In this document: in pieces, positions 36,048 to 46,900 of the stretch
How the letters are laid out: every line of letters begins with the position of its first letter
Numbering within the stretch: the stretch's first letter is position 1
From: Salegentibacter sediminis
GTDB taxonomy: Bacteria; Bacteroidota; Bacteroidia; Flavobacteriales; Flavobacteriaceae
Direction of reading: 5' to 3'
NCBI RefSeq assembly: GCF_002078605.1
Contig: NZ_MSJR01000003.1
Span: 124,001-188,000 of the forward strand
DNA: 64,000 nt
Notes under the pieces: model-generated
Told to the model about the DNA's origin: nothing
The model's database searches: none
What the model saw: only the letters and a program-made list of their open reading frames with translations
Program-made: the position numbers and the translations under genes

Positions 36048-36710
36048 ATGGCAAATTCAAGATCTACTAAGAAAATAACCAATATGGTGTACGGTTTAGG
36101 TGCATCTATTGTAATTCTGGGTGCACTTTTTAAATTAATGCACTGGCCGGGTGGTAACCCTATGCTTATTGCAGGACTTATTGTGGAAGCTCTGGTTTTT
36201 GCATATTCAGCCTTTGAACCGGTAGACGATGATCTTGACTGGTCTTTGGTGTATCCTGAATTGGCAGGAGGAACCGCAGCCGATAATAGAAAACAATCCA
36301 TGGTTATCGAAGAAGAGAAAGAAGCAAACGGCCTTTTATCTAAGAAACTTGATGAAATGCTGCGCGACGCTAAAATAGATGCAAATCTTATGAATAGCCT
36401 TGGGGAGAGCATCCGTAATTTTGAAGGAGCTGCTAAAGGAATTGCTCCTACGGTAGACTCTATGGCCTCCCAAAAGAAATACAGCGAAGAACTTACTATG
36501 GCAGCCGCTCAAATGGAAACCTTGAATAATATTTATAAAGTTCAGGTTGAATCGGCCTCACGTCAGGCGGAAGTTAATAAGGAAGTTGCTGAAAATGCGG
36601 GCAGGCTTAAAGAACAAATGGATTCCCTTGCTAATAACCTTTCCTCTCTTAACGGAGTGTACGGTGGAATGCTCACTGCAATGAATGGTACCAGGGTAAA
36701 TACTAATTAG
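36048..36710 (+). CDS. gldL: Gliding motility/T9SS inner-membrane protein GldL
   Basis: GldL (PorL) is the cytoplasmic-membrane part of the GldLM proton-driven rotary motor. The 220-residue protein has two transmembrane helices near the N-terminus: the first follows KKITNMVYGLGAS with LGALFKLMHWPGGNPML, and the second is LIAGLIVEALVFAYSAF, containing the conserved Glu used in proton coupling. A long cytoplasmic coiled-coil tail follows (about residues 85-210), rich in Ala, Glu, Gln and Ser. It lies 57 bp after gldK and 56 bp before gldM. Confidence 0.96.
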   Translation: MANSRSTKKITNMVYGLGASIVILGALFKLMHWPGGNPMLIAGLIVEALVFAYSAFEPVDDDLDWSLVYPELAGGTAADNRKQSMVIEEEKEANGLLSKKLDEMLRDAKIDANLMNSLGESIRNFEGAAKGIAPTVDSMASQKKYSEELTMAAAQMETLNNIYKVQVESASRQAEVNKEVAENAGRLKEQMDSLANNLSSLNGVYGGMLTAMNGTRVNTN

Positions 36711-36766
36711 TTTAATTAAAACCCAATCAGTTATCCGAAATTTTAAACAACAAAACTAATTAGCAC

Positions 36767-38329
36767 ATGGCGTCTGGAAAACAAACACCAAGACAGAAGA
36801 TGATTAACCTGATGTATCTGGTTTTCATCGCGATGATGGCATTAAATATGTCTAAGGAGGTTCTTACGGCCTTCGGACTTATGAATGAAAAACTGAATGC
36901 ATCAAACATATCTACTACTGAACGTAATAATGCTTTTATGGCTGGCCTTGAAGCAAAAGCCGATGAGCAACCTGAAAAATACGTATCCATAATGGAAGAT
37001 GCTGAAAGGGTTCATGAGCTCTCTCAAAATCTTAACGATTATATTGAGGGTATAAAGAATGAATTGCTGGCAGAATATGATGAAGAGGAGGAAAAGGATT
37101 ACGAATCGATGGATAGGTCTGATAAATTGGACAATATGTTCTTCGCGAGTGGTAGAGTTAGCCCTAAAGGAGAGGAATTTATTGAACAAATAAGAATCTA
37201 CCGGGAGGGAGTCATCGATATAATAGGAGATGATTATTCTCAAATTGCCGAAGAAGTTTCTGAAGAATTTTCTACCGAGGAGGTGACCAATAGAGAGAAT
37301 GTAACTCAACCTTGGTTGATGTACCATTACCAGGGTTATCCTTTAATCGCTTCTCTCACTAAGATGACTCAAACACAGTCTGATATTAAAACAACCGAAA
37401 ATGATATACTTTCGGCAATGTTATCTGGCCAGTTGCAGAGTGAAGTAGCGATGACCAACTATACTACTTTGCTTGAGACTCCAAGGTCGGCATACTACCA
37501 GGGAGAGACTTTTAATGGTTCTATTGTATTGGGGAGAAAAGACGCGACCACAAAACCCAATAGGGTTGAATTAAGCCTTGATGGGCAAAGTTTAAGCGAA
37601 TCTGATTACTCTATCGAAGATGGCCGGGTGGTGTTGAATGTTAACGCTGGAAACGCCGGGCAACATAAACTTGAAGGAAGGTTAATCTTCGTGGAAGATG
37701 GAGAGGAAACCGTTGTTCCTGTAGATCAGGAGTTTTCTGTAATTCCAAAACCAAATTCGGCTACTATTTCTGCCGATAAGATGAATGTGCTATATCGTGG
37801 AGTTCAAAACCCACTAACCATTTCTATGGCTGGAGTACCAGATAACAATGTTAGCGCGTCGGCACCCGGGTTAAGAAAAACTTCAGGCAGCAGTTATATG
37901 ATGAATGTAACCAATATTCAAGCCAGGGAGGTGAAGATCAATGTAACCGGAACAATAGATGGCGAGAGCTATCCTTCCAGTTCGACTTTCAGAATAAAAG
38001 ATATTCCCCGTCCTGTAGGTACTGTGCGTGGCGAAGATGGTTCAGTTAAAATGCAACGTAATAGTCTTGAAGTTTCTACCATTGGAGCCGATTTGCCTGA
38101 TTTTGATTTCGATATAAATCTAGATGTTTCCGGGTTTAGCTTTAAAGTACCGGGGCAACCAACAATCCAGGTAAACGGAAATCGTCTTGACGATAGAGCG
38201 AAAGCTGCTTTAAGACGCGCCGGAAGAGGAGAGAATGTTACAATATTTGACATTAATGCGCGTTTATCTAATAATTCTGGATATATGCTGAAGAAAGTAG
38301 CTCCTGTAGTAATTGAGCTTACTAATTAA
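36767..38329 (+). CDS. gldM: Gliding motility/T9SS inner-membrane protein GldM
   Basis: GldM (PorM) is the single-helix motor partner of GldL that spans the periplasm to reach GldK/GldN. The 520-residue protein starts MASGKQTPRQKMINLMYLV, whose hydrophobic segment (about 13-33) forms the transmembrane helix. A helical region follows to about 190, and four beta-rich D-domains fill the rest, ending KKVAPVVIELTN. This is the normal length. It lies 8 bp before gldN. Confidence 0.96.
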   Translation: MASGKQTPRQKMINLMYLVFIAMMALNMSKEVLTAFGLMNEKLNASNISTTERNNAFMAGLEAKADEQPEKYVSIMEDAERVHELSQNLNDYIEGIKNELLAEYDEEEEKDYESMDRSDKLDNMFFASGRVSPKGEEFIEQIRIYREGVIDIIGDDYSQIAEEVSEEFSTEEVTNRENVTQPWLMYHYQGYPLIASLTKMTQTQSDIKTTENDILSAMLSGQLQSEVAMTNYTTLLETPRSAYYQGETFNGSIVLGRKDATTKPNRVELSLDGQSLSESDYSIEDGRVVLNVNAGNAGQHKLEGRLIFVEDGEETVVPVDQEFSVIPKPNSATISADKMNVLYRGVQNPLTISMAGVPDNNVSASAPGLRKTSGSSYMMNVTNIQAREVKINVTGTIDGESYPSSSTFRIKDIPRPVGTVRGEDGSVKMQRNSLEVSTIGADLPDFDFDINLDVSGFSFKVPGQPTIQVNGNRLDDRAKAALRRAGRGENVTIFDINARLSNNSGYMLKKVAPVVIELTN

Positions 38330-38337
38330 TAAAATTT

Positions 38338-39234
38338 ATGACCATGAGCTGGAGAGGATTATTTGCTATAATAGCGGTATTGGTAACCACCGTTTCCTTC
38401 GGACAAACTAATATTTTGAACGCCAAAAGCCCTGAAGATATCGGTAAACAAACCGAAGCCCAGCGCTTAAGCGATCTTAATGATGAACCATTGGAATATG
38501 GCTATATCGAAGACAGAGATGTGCTTTGGTCTAAAAATGTATGGGAAATAATAGACCTGGATGAAAGAGTGAATTTCCCGTTGTTTTATCCGATAGACAC
38601 TAATAATATTGGTGGAAACCGACGTTCTCTTTACGATGTACTAATGAAGGGAATTAAGGATGGGACAATCGAGAATATATATGCCGATTCTTATTTTACC
38701 GAAAAGCGCTCTCTTAAAGATATCCAGGCCACTCTTTCTAAAGTAGATACTACCGATCTTGGGATTGAGCAGTACAACGCAGGAGAACAAGTGGACGAGC
38801 AGTTTATAGATAGACGGGATCTTAGCTCTGCTGATATTGCTGAATATCATATCCGTGGGATGTGGTATTTCGATAAAAGACAGGCAGAATTAAAGTATCG
38901 TTTACTTGGCATTGCACCAGTTGCACCAGATGTGAACTTTATTGATTCTGGTCAAACCGATCTTGTAGAGCTTTTTTGGGTTTGGTTCCCAGATGCCCGT
39001 GAACTTTTGCACGAAAACAAAGCCTTTAGTGGAGGCAATACTTCCCAAAGTATTAGTTTTGACCATTTGCTGAATGCTAGACGTTTTAACGGCATAATCT
39101 ATCAGGAAGAAAATGTTCATGGCGATCGACAGATCAATGATTATATCGTTGATAATGCATTTATGCAACTGCTGGAATCTGAACGTATAAAAGAACAGAT
39201 TCGCAACTTTGAGCAGGATATGTGGAACTATTAA
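38338..39234 (+). CDS. gldN: Gliding motility/T9SS periplasmic protein GldN
   Basis: GldN (PorN) pairs with GldK in the periplasmic ring of type IX secretion. The 298-residue protein has a cleavable signal peptide (about residues 1-21, ending SFG), then the family sequence with DVLWSKNVWEIIDLDERVN and YDVLMKGIKDG, and further on RGMWYFDKRQAELKYRLLGI. ATG 38338 and ATG 38344 are both possible starts; the signal peptide is intact with either. A terminator follows directly. Confidence 0.96.
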   Translation: MTMSWRGLFAIIAVLVTTVSFGQTNILNAKSPEDIGKQTEAQRLSDLNDEPLEYGYIEDRDVLWSKNVWEIIDLDERVNFPLFYPIDTNNIGGNRRSLYDVLMKGIKDGTIENIYADSYFTEKRSLKDIQATLSKVDTTDLGIEQYNAGEQVDEQFIDRRDLSSADIAEYHIRGMWYFDKRQAELKYRLLGIAPVAPDVNFIDSGQTDLVELFWVWFPDARELLHENKAFSGGNTSQSISFDHLLNARRFNGIIYQEENVHGDRQINDYIVDNAFMQLLESERIKEQIRNFEQDMWNY

Positions 39235-39264
39235 TTTAGGCCGTGCCCTTTAGTAAAGAGAATT

Positions 39265-39290
39265 AAGCGTCCCTGGTGGACGCTTTTTTT
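39265..39290 (+). terminator. Rho-independent terminator after gldN
   Basis: Stem AAGCGTCC / GGACGCTT with loop CTGGT, followed by a T-run, 30 bp beyond the gldN stop. It closes the gldKLMN unit. Confidence 0.88.
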
Positions 39291-39345
39291 ATTTTCAAAG
39301 AGGTTTGAGTTTCGGGGTTTTCCCAAGAAGTTATATTTTTAAGCT

Positions 39346-40401
39346 ATGTTAGATTATATAATTGTAGGTTTAGGTTTAAGTGGGGTGTCGCTTTGTGAGC
39401 GCCTTGAAGAAAAAAAATTAAGCTTTAGAGTGTTTGAAAGTGGAAGTGAGAATGCTTCCATCGTTGCGGCAGGGCTTATCAATCCCGTGATTTTAAAACG
39501 CTTCACCCTTGCCTGGAAAGCCGATGAGCAACTTGAAATAGCCATTCCATTTTATAAGAATATAGAAGAAAAACTGCGGGTTAAATTATTTTATCCGCGT
39601 AATATCTATAGGAGATTTAATTCTGCAGAAGAACAAAATAACTGGTTTTCTGCGGCCGATAAGCCCGGCCTTTCGGACTTTCTCAATACCGAACTCACAC
39701 CCGAGCTTAATCCCTGTATAAAATCAGATTATGGTTTTGGGGAAGTCCTGCATACCGGAACCGTAAACACAGAGCTTATGATTTCTGAATACGGGAGTTA
39801 TTTAAGAAATCAGGATAAAATCAGTTTTGAGAATTTCGATTATGATGTCCTGAATATTGAAGAAGATCATTTGGAATACAAGGGTCTTAAGGCTAAAAAA
39901 ATAATCTTTTGCGAAGGTTTCGGACTTAAAAGCAATCCATTTTTTAATTACCTCCCTTTAGCCGGCAACAAAGGAGAGTATATTACAATTTATTCTGAAG
40001 AACTTCAGCTGAATGAAATTGTCAAGTCCTCAGTTTTTATTATTCCAATAGGGAATAACCTGTATCGCGTTGGAGCTACTTATAATAACCAGGATAATTC
40101 CCCCGATCCCACTTCAAATGCCCGTGAAGAATTAATCAGTAAGCTTTCTGCTATAATAAGTTGCAAATTTGATGTGGTAGATCAGGTGGCCGGAATAAGA
40201 CCAGCCAGTAAAGATAGAAGACCATTGGCAGGACAGCATCCTGAGTATAAGAATCTTTATTGTTGTAATGGTTTTGGAAGCAGGGGTATGTTGATCTCGC
40301 CAATGCTCTCAGAAGAAATGTTGCAGCTCACCGAAAGTGGAAAACCTTTACCCACCGAGCTAGACCTATCCCGCTTTACTAAAAAACACTATTCGGGTTG
40401 A
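39346..40401 (+). CDS. FAD-dependent oxidoreductase (DadA-like)
   Basis: A 351-residue flavoprotein of the DAO/DadA family (D-amino acid oxidase type). The N-terminal FAD-binding motif reads GLGLSG (residues 8-13) with the adenine-binding acidic residue in FRVFESGS. The C-terminal half contains AGIRPASKDRRPLAGQHP and GFGSRGMLISPMLSEEM, the typical DadA closing motifs. No substrate-specific feature is evident. It lies alone downstream of the gldN terminator and overlaps the convergent DUF983 gene by 13 bp. Confidence 0.85.
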   Translation: MLDYIIVGLGLSGVSLCERLEEKKLSFRVFESGSENASIVAAGLINPVILKRFTLAWKADEQLEIAIPFYKNIEEKLRVKLFYPRNIYRRFNSAEEQNNWFSAADKPGLSDFLNTELTPELNPCIKSDYGFGEVLHTGTVNTELMISEYGSYLRNQDKISFENFDYDVLNIEEDHLEYKGLKAKKIIFCEGFGLKSNPFFNYLPLAGNKGEYITIYSEELQLNEIVKSSVFIIPIGNNLYRVGATYNNQDNSPDPTSNAREELISKLSAIISCKFDVVDQVAGIRPASKDRRPLAGQHPEYKNLYCCNGFGSRGMLISPMLSEEMLQLTESGKPLPTELDLSRFTKKHYSG

Positions 40402-40787
40402 CGTGTTTTCCCTGCATCTTCTTTATAATTCATAAAGAAATTTATCCAAATGTTTCTTGAGAGCCGCATAATTATTGGCATAAAAACAACCAGGGTACCA
40501 ATAATGGCCCAAAAGGAGATCATTAAACCGGCACCAAAAAACAAGTGAGCAATAATAAAGGCAGCTACCGCAAAGGCCACACCCACAGCATAACTTACGT
40601 ACATAGCTCCGTAGAAAAATGAAGGTTCTATCTTGTATTTAGTACCACAATTAGAGCAACGCTCATTCATGTCAAAGATGCGGTTAAGCACATATGGGTT
40701 GTTTTCTTTGTACATGCTTTCCTCGTGACAAACAGGACAAACCCCAAATAAAATACTATATAACTTTTTGCCTTTCAGGAACTTCAT
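40389..40787 (-). CDS. DUF983 membrane protein
   Basis: A 132-residue protein of the DUF983 family. It has a zinc-ribbon-like N-terminus with CPVCHEES (about residues 17-24) and CSNCGTKY (about 42-49), followed by two hydrophobic helices. The function of the family is unknown. The frame is open further up to 40856, but ATG 40787 gives the family start KFLKGKKLYSILFGVCPVC. It is divergent from the ABC-F gene and shares with it a compact 54-bp promoter region. Confidence 0.85.
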   Translation of the reverse strand: MKFLKGKKLYSILFGVCPVCHEESMYKENNPYVLNRIFDMNERCSNCGTKYKIEPSFFYGAMYVSYAVGVAFAVAAFIIAHLFFGAGLMISFWAIIGTLVVFMPIIMRLSRNIWINFFMNYKEDAGKTRQPE

Positions 40788-40815
40788 CTCATTTTTTTTG
40801 CAAGGTAAATTTAGG

Positions 40816-40831
40816 CATATTTGCAAAAATA
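40816..40831. promoter_or_regulatory. Overlapping divergent promoter elements
   Basis: On the minus strand TATTTTTG (40831-40824) matches TAnnTTTG, 36 bp before the DUF983 ATG. On the plus strand CATATTTG (40816-40823), one mismatch, lies 18 bp before the ABC-F ATG. The two elements abut, so polymerase binding would be mutually exclusive. Confidence 0.4.
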
Positions 40832-40841
40832 AAAACCATAA

Positions 40842-42761
40842 ATGCTCAATATTCATAATCTGTCCGTTTCCTTTGGCGGCGAGTACCTTTTTGAAGAAGT
40901 AACCTTTAGATTAAACGGTGGTGACCGGGTTGGTCTAATTGGAAAAAACGGTGCCGGGAAATCCACCATGCTTAAAATCCTGGCGGGAGAACAGGAGTAT
41001 GACGAGGGACAGATCGCTAAAGATAAAGAGCTAAAAATAGGCTTTTTAAAACAGGATATAGATTTCGTACAGGGACGTACTGTAGTGGAAGAAGCTCAAC
41101 AGGCCTTTGTGGAAATCAAAACACTGGAAAAGAAAATAGATCACATCAATCATCAACTTGCCACACGAACCGATTATGAGAGTGATTCTTATTCCGAATT
41201 AATTCAGGAGTTAAGTGAAGTCACGCATCAATATGAAATAATTGGTGGTTATAACTACCAGGGAGATACCGAAAAAGTTCTGCTGGGGCTTGGGTTTACA
41301 CGGGATCAATTTGATAAAGTCACCGATACTTTTTCGGGAGGATGGAGGATGAGGATAGAACTGGCCAAGATACTGCTTCAGAATAATGATATTTTATTGC
41401 TCGATGAGCCTACCAACCACCTCGATATAGAAAGTATTATCTGGTTGGAAAGTTTTCTGAATAATTATCCCGGATGTGTAATAATCGTATCGCACGATAA
41501 AATGTTTCTGGATAATGTAACCAACCGAACCATTGAAATCTCTCTTGGGAAGATCTACGATTTTAAAAAACCTTATTCGCAATACCTGGAACTTCGCCAT
41601 GAACTCAGGGAACAACAGCTTGCAGCACAAAAAAATCAGCAAAAAGAGATAGAACGTAACGAGAGGCTCATAGAGAAATTCAAGGCTAAAGCGACTAAAG
41701 CCTCTATGGCCCAATCGCTTGTAAAAAAGCTTGACAAAATAGACCGCATTGAGGTAGATGAAGATGATAATGCAGTGATGAGCATCCATTTTCCTATTTC
41801 GGTGCAACCCGGGAAGGTAGTTATTGAAGCCGAAAATGTAGGTAAAGCTTATGGCGATAACCAGGTTCTGGAAGATATCAATCTGTTGATAGAACGTGGG
41901 AGTAAAATAGCGTTTGTAGGTCAAAACGGACAGGGTAAAACCACTCTCGCCAAAATTATTGTTGATGAGATATCCCATACCGGAAAACTGAAACTGGGTC
42001 ATAATGTTCAGATAGGTTATTTTGCCCAAAACCAGGCAGAGTATCTTGATGGAGAGAAAACCGTGCATGACACAATGATCGATGCGGCCAATGAGAAAAA
42101 CCGGAGTAAGGTTAGAGATATTCTGGGCTCATTTTTATTCCGGGGAGAAGAGGTGGATAAAAAGGTAAAAGTCCTCTCTGGAGGCGAGCGCAACCGCCTG
42201 GCTCTGGCAAAGTTGCTATTGCAGCCGTTTAACGTACTGGTAATGGATGAGCCAACCAACCACCTTGATATCAAATCTAAAAATGTACTAAAACAGGCGC
42301 TTAAGAATTTTGAAGGCACCTTAATTCTTGTCTCTCACGACAGGGATTTTCTTCAGGGGCTTACCAAAACAGTATATGAATTCAAAGACAGAAAGATAAA
42401 AGAATACCTTGGTGATATCGACTTCTACCTGGAACAACGCCAGGTCGAAAATATGCGTGCTATAGAGAAAAAAGATGAAGTTAAGCAGGCAGCAAAGACC
42501 AACCAGGCCGATGAAGGGAAACAATCGTACAAAGACCAGAAAAAAGTAAAATCTCTTAAGAATAAACTTAGCAATACTGAATCCAGGATAGGAAAACTGG
42601 AAAAAGAGATCAGGAAAAAAGATGAGGAGCTTGCCACCAACTATGAAGAAGCTATGGCCAAACCAGATTTCCTTGAAAAATATAAAAAAACCAAACATGA
42701 ACTGGAGGAGTTGATGTTGAAATGGGAGGAGATTCAGGAGAAACTGGATCGTTATGCATAA
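40842..42761 (+). CDS. ABC-F family ATPase
   Basis: A 639-residue soluble ABC protein with two nucleotide-binding domains and no membrane helices, as in the ribosome-associated ABC-F group (EttA, Uup and antibiotic-protection factors). Walker A boxes are GKNGAGKST and GQNGQGKTT; signatures are FSGGWRMRIELAKIL and LSGGERNRLALAKLL; Walker B with the catalytic Glu is LLLDEPTNHLD and LVMDEPTNHLD. A linker (about residues 245-310) joins the domains and a coiled coil ends the protein, as in Uup. Exact subfamily and target are not settled. Confidence 0.93.
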   Translation: MLNIHNLSVSFGGEYLFEEVTFRLNGGDRVGLIGKNGAGKSTMLKILAGEQEYDEGQIAKDKELKIGFLKQDIDFVQGRTVVEEAQQAFVEIKTLEKKIDHINHQLATRTDYESDSYSELIQELSEVTHQYEIIGGYNYQGDTEKVLLGLGFTRDQFDKVTDTFSGGWRMRIELAKILLQNNDILLLDEPTNHLDIESIIWLESFLNNYPGCVIIVSHDKMFLDNVTNRTIEISLGKIYDFKKPYSQYLELRHELREQQLAAQKNQQKEIERNERLIEKFKAKATKASMAQSLVKKLDKIDRIEVDEDDNAVMSIHFPISVQPGKVVIEAENVGKAYGDNQVLEDINLLIERGSKIAFVGQNGQGKTTLAKIIVDEISHTGKLKLGHNVQIGYFAQNQAEYLDGEKTVHDTMIDAANEKNRSKVRDILGSFLFRGEEVDKKVKVLSGGERNRLALAKLLLQPFNVLVMDEPTNHLDIKSKNVLKQALKNFEGTLILVSHDRDFLQGLTKTVYEFKDRKIKEYLGDIDFYLEQRQVENMRAIEKKDEVKQAAKTNQADEGKQSYKDQKKVKSLKNKLSNTESRIGKLEKEIRKKDEELATNYEEAMAKPDFLEKYKKTKHELEELMLKWEEIQEKLDRYA

Positions 42762-42812
42762 TTTATATTTTGTTTATTAAACTATTTCGGGCTTTGTAAG
42801 TCTAACCGCCAT

Positions 42813-43946
42813 ATGGATAAAAGAAAAATCATTCTTTCGATTTTAGGAATTTTGCTGATTGTTTTAGCAATTTTCGGAGCTAAAGCAATTATAGATAGTA
42901 ATGTGCAGGAGGTTCCCCCACCCAGAAAAACCGTTAAAAATGTATTTGTAACTCACGTGAAGAATCGCACGGTGCCTATTGTAATTCCCGCCAACGGAAA
43001 TGTGACGGCCCTTAGAAAACTGGAATTGTTTTCTGAAGTTCAGGGAATCTTCCAGTCCAGTAGTAAAAATTTCAGGCCCGGGCAGGAATACTCCCGTGGA
43101 CAGGTGCTTCTTAATATCAATTCTCAAGAATATTACGCAGGAGTGCTTTCAGCGAAAAGCGAGTTGTACAATACTATTACCTCAATTATGCCCGATTTGC
43201 GGATGGATTATCCTGAAGCTTTTGAGAAATGGCAAGCCTATTTAACTAATTTTGATGTAAATAGAACCACTCCGCCCTTACCCGAAATGGATACTGAAAA
43301 AGAAAAGTATTTTATCACAGGTCGCGGAATTGTCTCGGCATATTACGAAATAAAAAATTTAGAAGAGCGGCTGAGCAAATTTACCATCCGTGCTCCCTTT
43401 AATGGAGTGCTAACTGAAGCCGCCGTAAATCCCGGGACCCTGGTTCGGCCCGGTCAGAAATTAGGGGAGTTTATAGATCCTTCTGTTTATGAGCTGGAAG
43501 TAGCGGTCCCCAAAAGATTTACAGATCTTTTAAAAGTTGGGGAAGATGTTTCTCTCCAAAACCTTGAAAAAACCAAAACCTATAACGGCACAGTAAGCCG
43601 TATAAATGCCCGGGTAGACAGGCAGTCACAAACTATTCAGGTGTTTATAAAACTTTCAGATCCCGATATTCGTGAAGGTATGTATCTGGAGGCAAAACTC
43701 GATGCCCGCGATGAGGAAAATGCCATTGAAATTCCCAGAGAGCTTTTGATAGATCGCTCTAAGGTTTATGTGGTGCGGGACAGTGTACTCGCCCTCCAGG
43801 AAGTTAATCCCGTGTATTTTGCTTCGAAAAGTGTGGTGATTAAGGGATTGGAAGACGGTACTAAATTGATTTCAGCTCCTGTCCCCGGGGCTTATCCCGG
43901 TCAGATAGTGCAGATTCAGCAGGAAGACACTACTAAAACCCTTTAG
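42813..43946 (+). CDS. RND efflux periplasmic adaptor subunit
   Basis: A 377-residue membrane-fusion protein linking the RND pump to a TolC channel. It has an N-terminal signal anchor (about residues 5-27, LSILGILLIVLAIFGAKAII), a lipoyl/barrel-sandwich region split by a shortened hairpin (FTIRAPFNGVLTEAAVNPG and LFSEVQGIFQSSSKNFRPGQ), a beta-barrel domain and a membrane-proximal domain. The helical hairpin is short, as in heavy-metal or uncharacterised RND pumps. It starts the three-gene pump operon, ending 2 bp before the permease start. Confidence 0.92.
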   Translation: MDKRKIILSILGILLIVLAIFGAKAIIDSNVQEVPPPRKTVKNVFVTHVKNRTVPIVIPANGNVTALRKLELFSEVQGIFQSSSKNFRPGQEYSRGQVLLNINSQEYYAGVLSAKSELYNTITSIMPDLRMDYPEAFEKWQAYLTNFDVNRTTPPLPEMDTEKEKYFITGRGIVSAYYEIKNLEERLSKFTIRAPFNGVLTEAAVNPGTLVRPGQKLGEFIDPSVYELEVAVPKRFTDLLKVGEDVSLQNLEKTKTYNGTVSRINARVDRQSQTIQVFIKLSDPDIREGMYLEAKLDARDEENAIEIPRELLIDRSKVYVVRDSVLALQEVNPVYFASKSVVIKGLEDGTKLISAPVPGAYPGQIVQIQQEDTTKTL

Positions 43947-43948
43947 TT

Positions 43949-46900
43949 GTGAGAAAATTAATAAGTTACTTTATTAAATATGAGGTTGCCGTAAACGTGG
44001 TCATCTTCGCATTTGCGATTTTTGGTCTGGTGGGAATCTTTAGCCTGAATTCCTCTTTTTTTCCGCTTACAGATTCCAAGATTATAAATATAAGTGTGAA
44101 TTACCCCGGTTCAGCTCCTGAAGAGATTGAAGAGGGAATAATATTGAAGATTGAAGACAACCTTAAAGGTCTTGTGGGAATAGACAGGGTGACCTCTGTA
44201 GCACGGGAGAGCGGTGGTTCTATTACAGTAGAAATAGAACAGGATGAAAATATTGATGTGATGCTCACCGAAGTGAAGAACGCTGTGGATCGTGTTCCCA
44301 CTTTCCCCGGGGGAATGGAACCTCTGGTGGTTTCAAAACAAGAAAGGATACGTCCTTCTATAAGTTTTGCAATAAGCGGGGAAGGAGTTCCACTGGTTAC
44401 TTTAAAACGAATTAGTGAGCAAATTGAGAACGACCTGAGAAGAATAGATGGGATTTCCCAGATTGACATTTCTGGCTTTCCACAGGAAGAGATTGAAATT
44501 GCTATTAGCCAAACCGATTTACTTGCCTATAACCTCACCTTTGAGGAGGTGGCCCGCACTGTAAGATCATCAAATATCCTGAGTACTGGTGGTACCATTA
44601 AAACCGATGCAGAAGATTATTTAATTAGAGCAAACAGTCGTTCTTACTATGCCGATGCCCTTAATGACCTGGTAGTACGTTCTTCAGAAAGTGGGCAAAT
44701 CACCCGGCTTAGCGATATAGCCGCGGTACGGGATCAATTTAGCGAAACGCCCAATGCCTCTTACTTCAATGGGAATATTGCCGTTAATGTATCTATTAGC
44801 AACACCAATAATGAGGATTTGTTATCTGCTGCTTCCTCAGTAAAAAAATATATTGCCGATTATAATGCTAAAAGTAGTAATGTTCGATTAGATGTTGTTT
44901 CCGATTCTTCCATAACCCTGGGGCAACGTACCCGCCTTCTTTTAGAAAACGGGGCCATAGGAATTCTTTTAGTTATATTCTTTCTTGCGCTTTTCCTGAA
45001 TATTCGTTTGGCATTTTGGGTGGCTTTCGGTCTGCCAGTCGCTTTTTTGGGAATGTTTATTTTCGCGGGTCAGTTTGGGGTAACTATTAACGTCTTATCC
45101 CTCTTTGGGATGATTATTGTGATTGGGATCCTGGTTGATGATGGTATTGTGATTGGTGAAAATATCTATCAACATTACGAGATGGGGAAATCGCCTGTTC
45201 AGGCTGCACTAGATGGAACGATGGAGGTTGTACCCCCAATTATTTCAGCAATAATCACGACCGTTCTTGCCTTTTCAGCCTTTTTGTTTTTAGATAGCCG
45301 TATAGGTGAGTTCTTCAGTGAGGTGTCAACCGTGGTCATCCTGACGCTGAGCGTTTCTTTGGTAGAAGCGCTTATAATTCTTCCTGCACACATTGCCCAT
45401 TCTAAAGCTTTACGGCAAAAGAAAAATGAGGAAACAGAAAAAAAGAAGACCGGCTTTTTCAGTAAAATGAGGGAGATAAATAAGCTTGGAGATCGTATTA
45501 TGCGCTATAATCGGGATAAATTTTATAGTCCTGTCTTAAAATTTGTGTTGCGACAGCAAATTCTCTCTTTGGGCATCCTGGCCTCAATTTTAATACTTAC
45601 CATTGGAGCGATTGGTGGCAACTGGATTAGAGTTAGTTTTTTTCCTAGTGTAGCCAGTGATAGGGTAAGTATTGATCTTTTAATGGCCGAGGGTGTTAAT
45701 CCATCTCGTACAGACTCTATAATTTCCATGGTGGAAGAGGCGGCCTGGAGAGTGAATGAGGATTATACAGCAAGACAAACCGATAATATACCGGTGATCG
45801 AGAATATTATAAAAAGGGTAGGACCGGGAAATAATAAAGCTTCTTTGCAGGTGAATTTATTACCTGGCGAGGAAAGAGATTTTAGTTCTCCGGAAATCAC
45901 CAATGCTATAAGGGAAGAAGTAGGACCGGTGTATGGCGTGGAAAACCTCACCTTTGGCTCGGGAGGTAATTTTGGGGGAGATCCGGTTTCGGTTTCCTTA
46001 TTGGGGAACAATCTTGGGGAACTCGAAGCCGCCAAAGAGGAACTGAAACAAAATTTCGAGAATAACCCTCTTCTTAAAGATGTGAAAGATAACGACCCAA
46101 AGGGTATAAAAGAGATTAATATTCAACTGAAGGAGAACGCTTATGCTTTAGGATTGGATCTTAGTGAAGTGATGAGGCAGGTGCGTAACGCTTTTTTTGG
46201 AACTCAGGCGCAGCGTTTTCAACGTGGGCAAGATGAAATAAGGGTATGGGTGCGTTACAATCGCGAAAACAGGTCTTCTATTAATGATCTGGATGATATG
46301 CGCCTTACAACTTCTTCGGGAAGCCGGGTGCCTTTTAATGAGATAGCTACTTACGAAATTATAAGAGGAACAGAATCCATAAGCCATCTGGATGGCATGC
46401 GAGAAATCAGGGTAAGTGCCGATATGGAAGATCCTAACGGAAGTCCGACAGAAATAATTTCCGATATTAAAAATAACATAATGCCCGATCTGCTTGTGAA
46501 ATATCCTAGTTTAGGAGTTTCCTATGAGGGCCAGAATCGCGAAGCAAAAAAATTAACTAATTCTGCCAGAGGCGTCCTTCCGGTAATATTATTTCTCATT
46601 TATGCTACTATAGCCTTCACTTTCAGGAGTTACAGTCAGCCATTTTTATTAATGTTAATGATTCCTTTTAGCGTCATTGGAGTTGCCTGGGGACATTGGA
46701 TTCACGATTTTCCTGTAAATATACTTTCAGCTTTGGGAATCATTGCCCTTATTGGAATTATGGTTAACGATGGTTTGGTGTTGATTAGTAAATTAAATGG
46801 TAATCTACGGGCAGGCATGAAATTCGAGGAAGCCTTGTACGAAGCAGGACGGGCAAGGTTTAGAGCTATTTTTCTTACCTCGGTTACCACCATTGCCGGA

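Noticed and set aside
41394-42068. Minus-strand frame of 224 codons inside the ABC-F gene
   Set aside because: It overlaps both nucleotide-binding domains of a strong ABC-F gene and has no promoter or domain; an antisense shadow.
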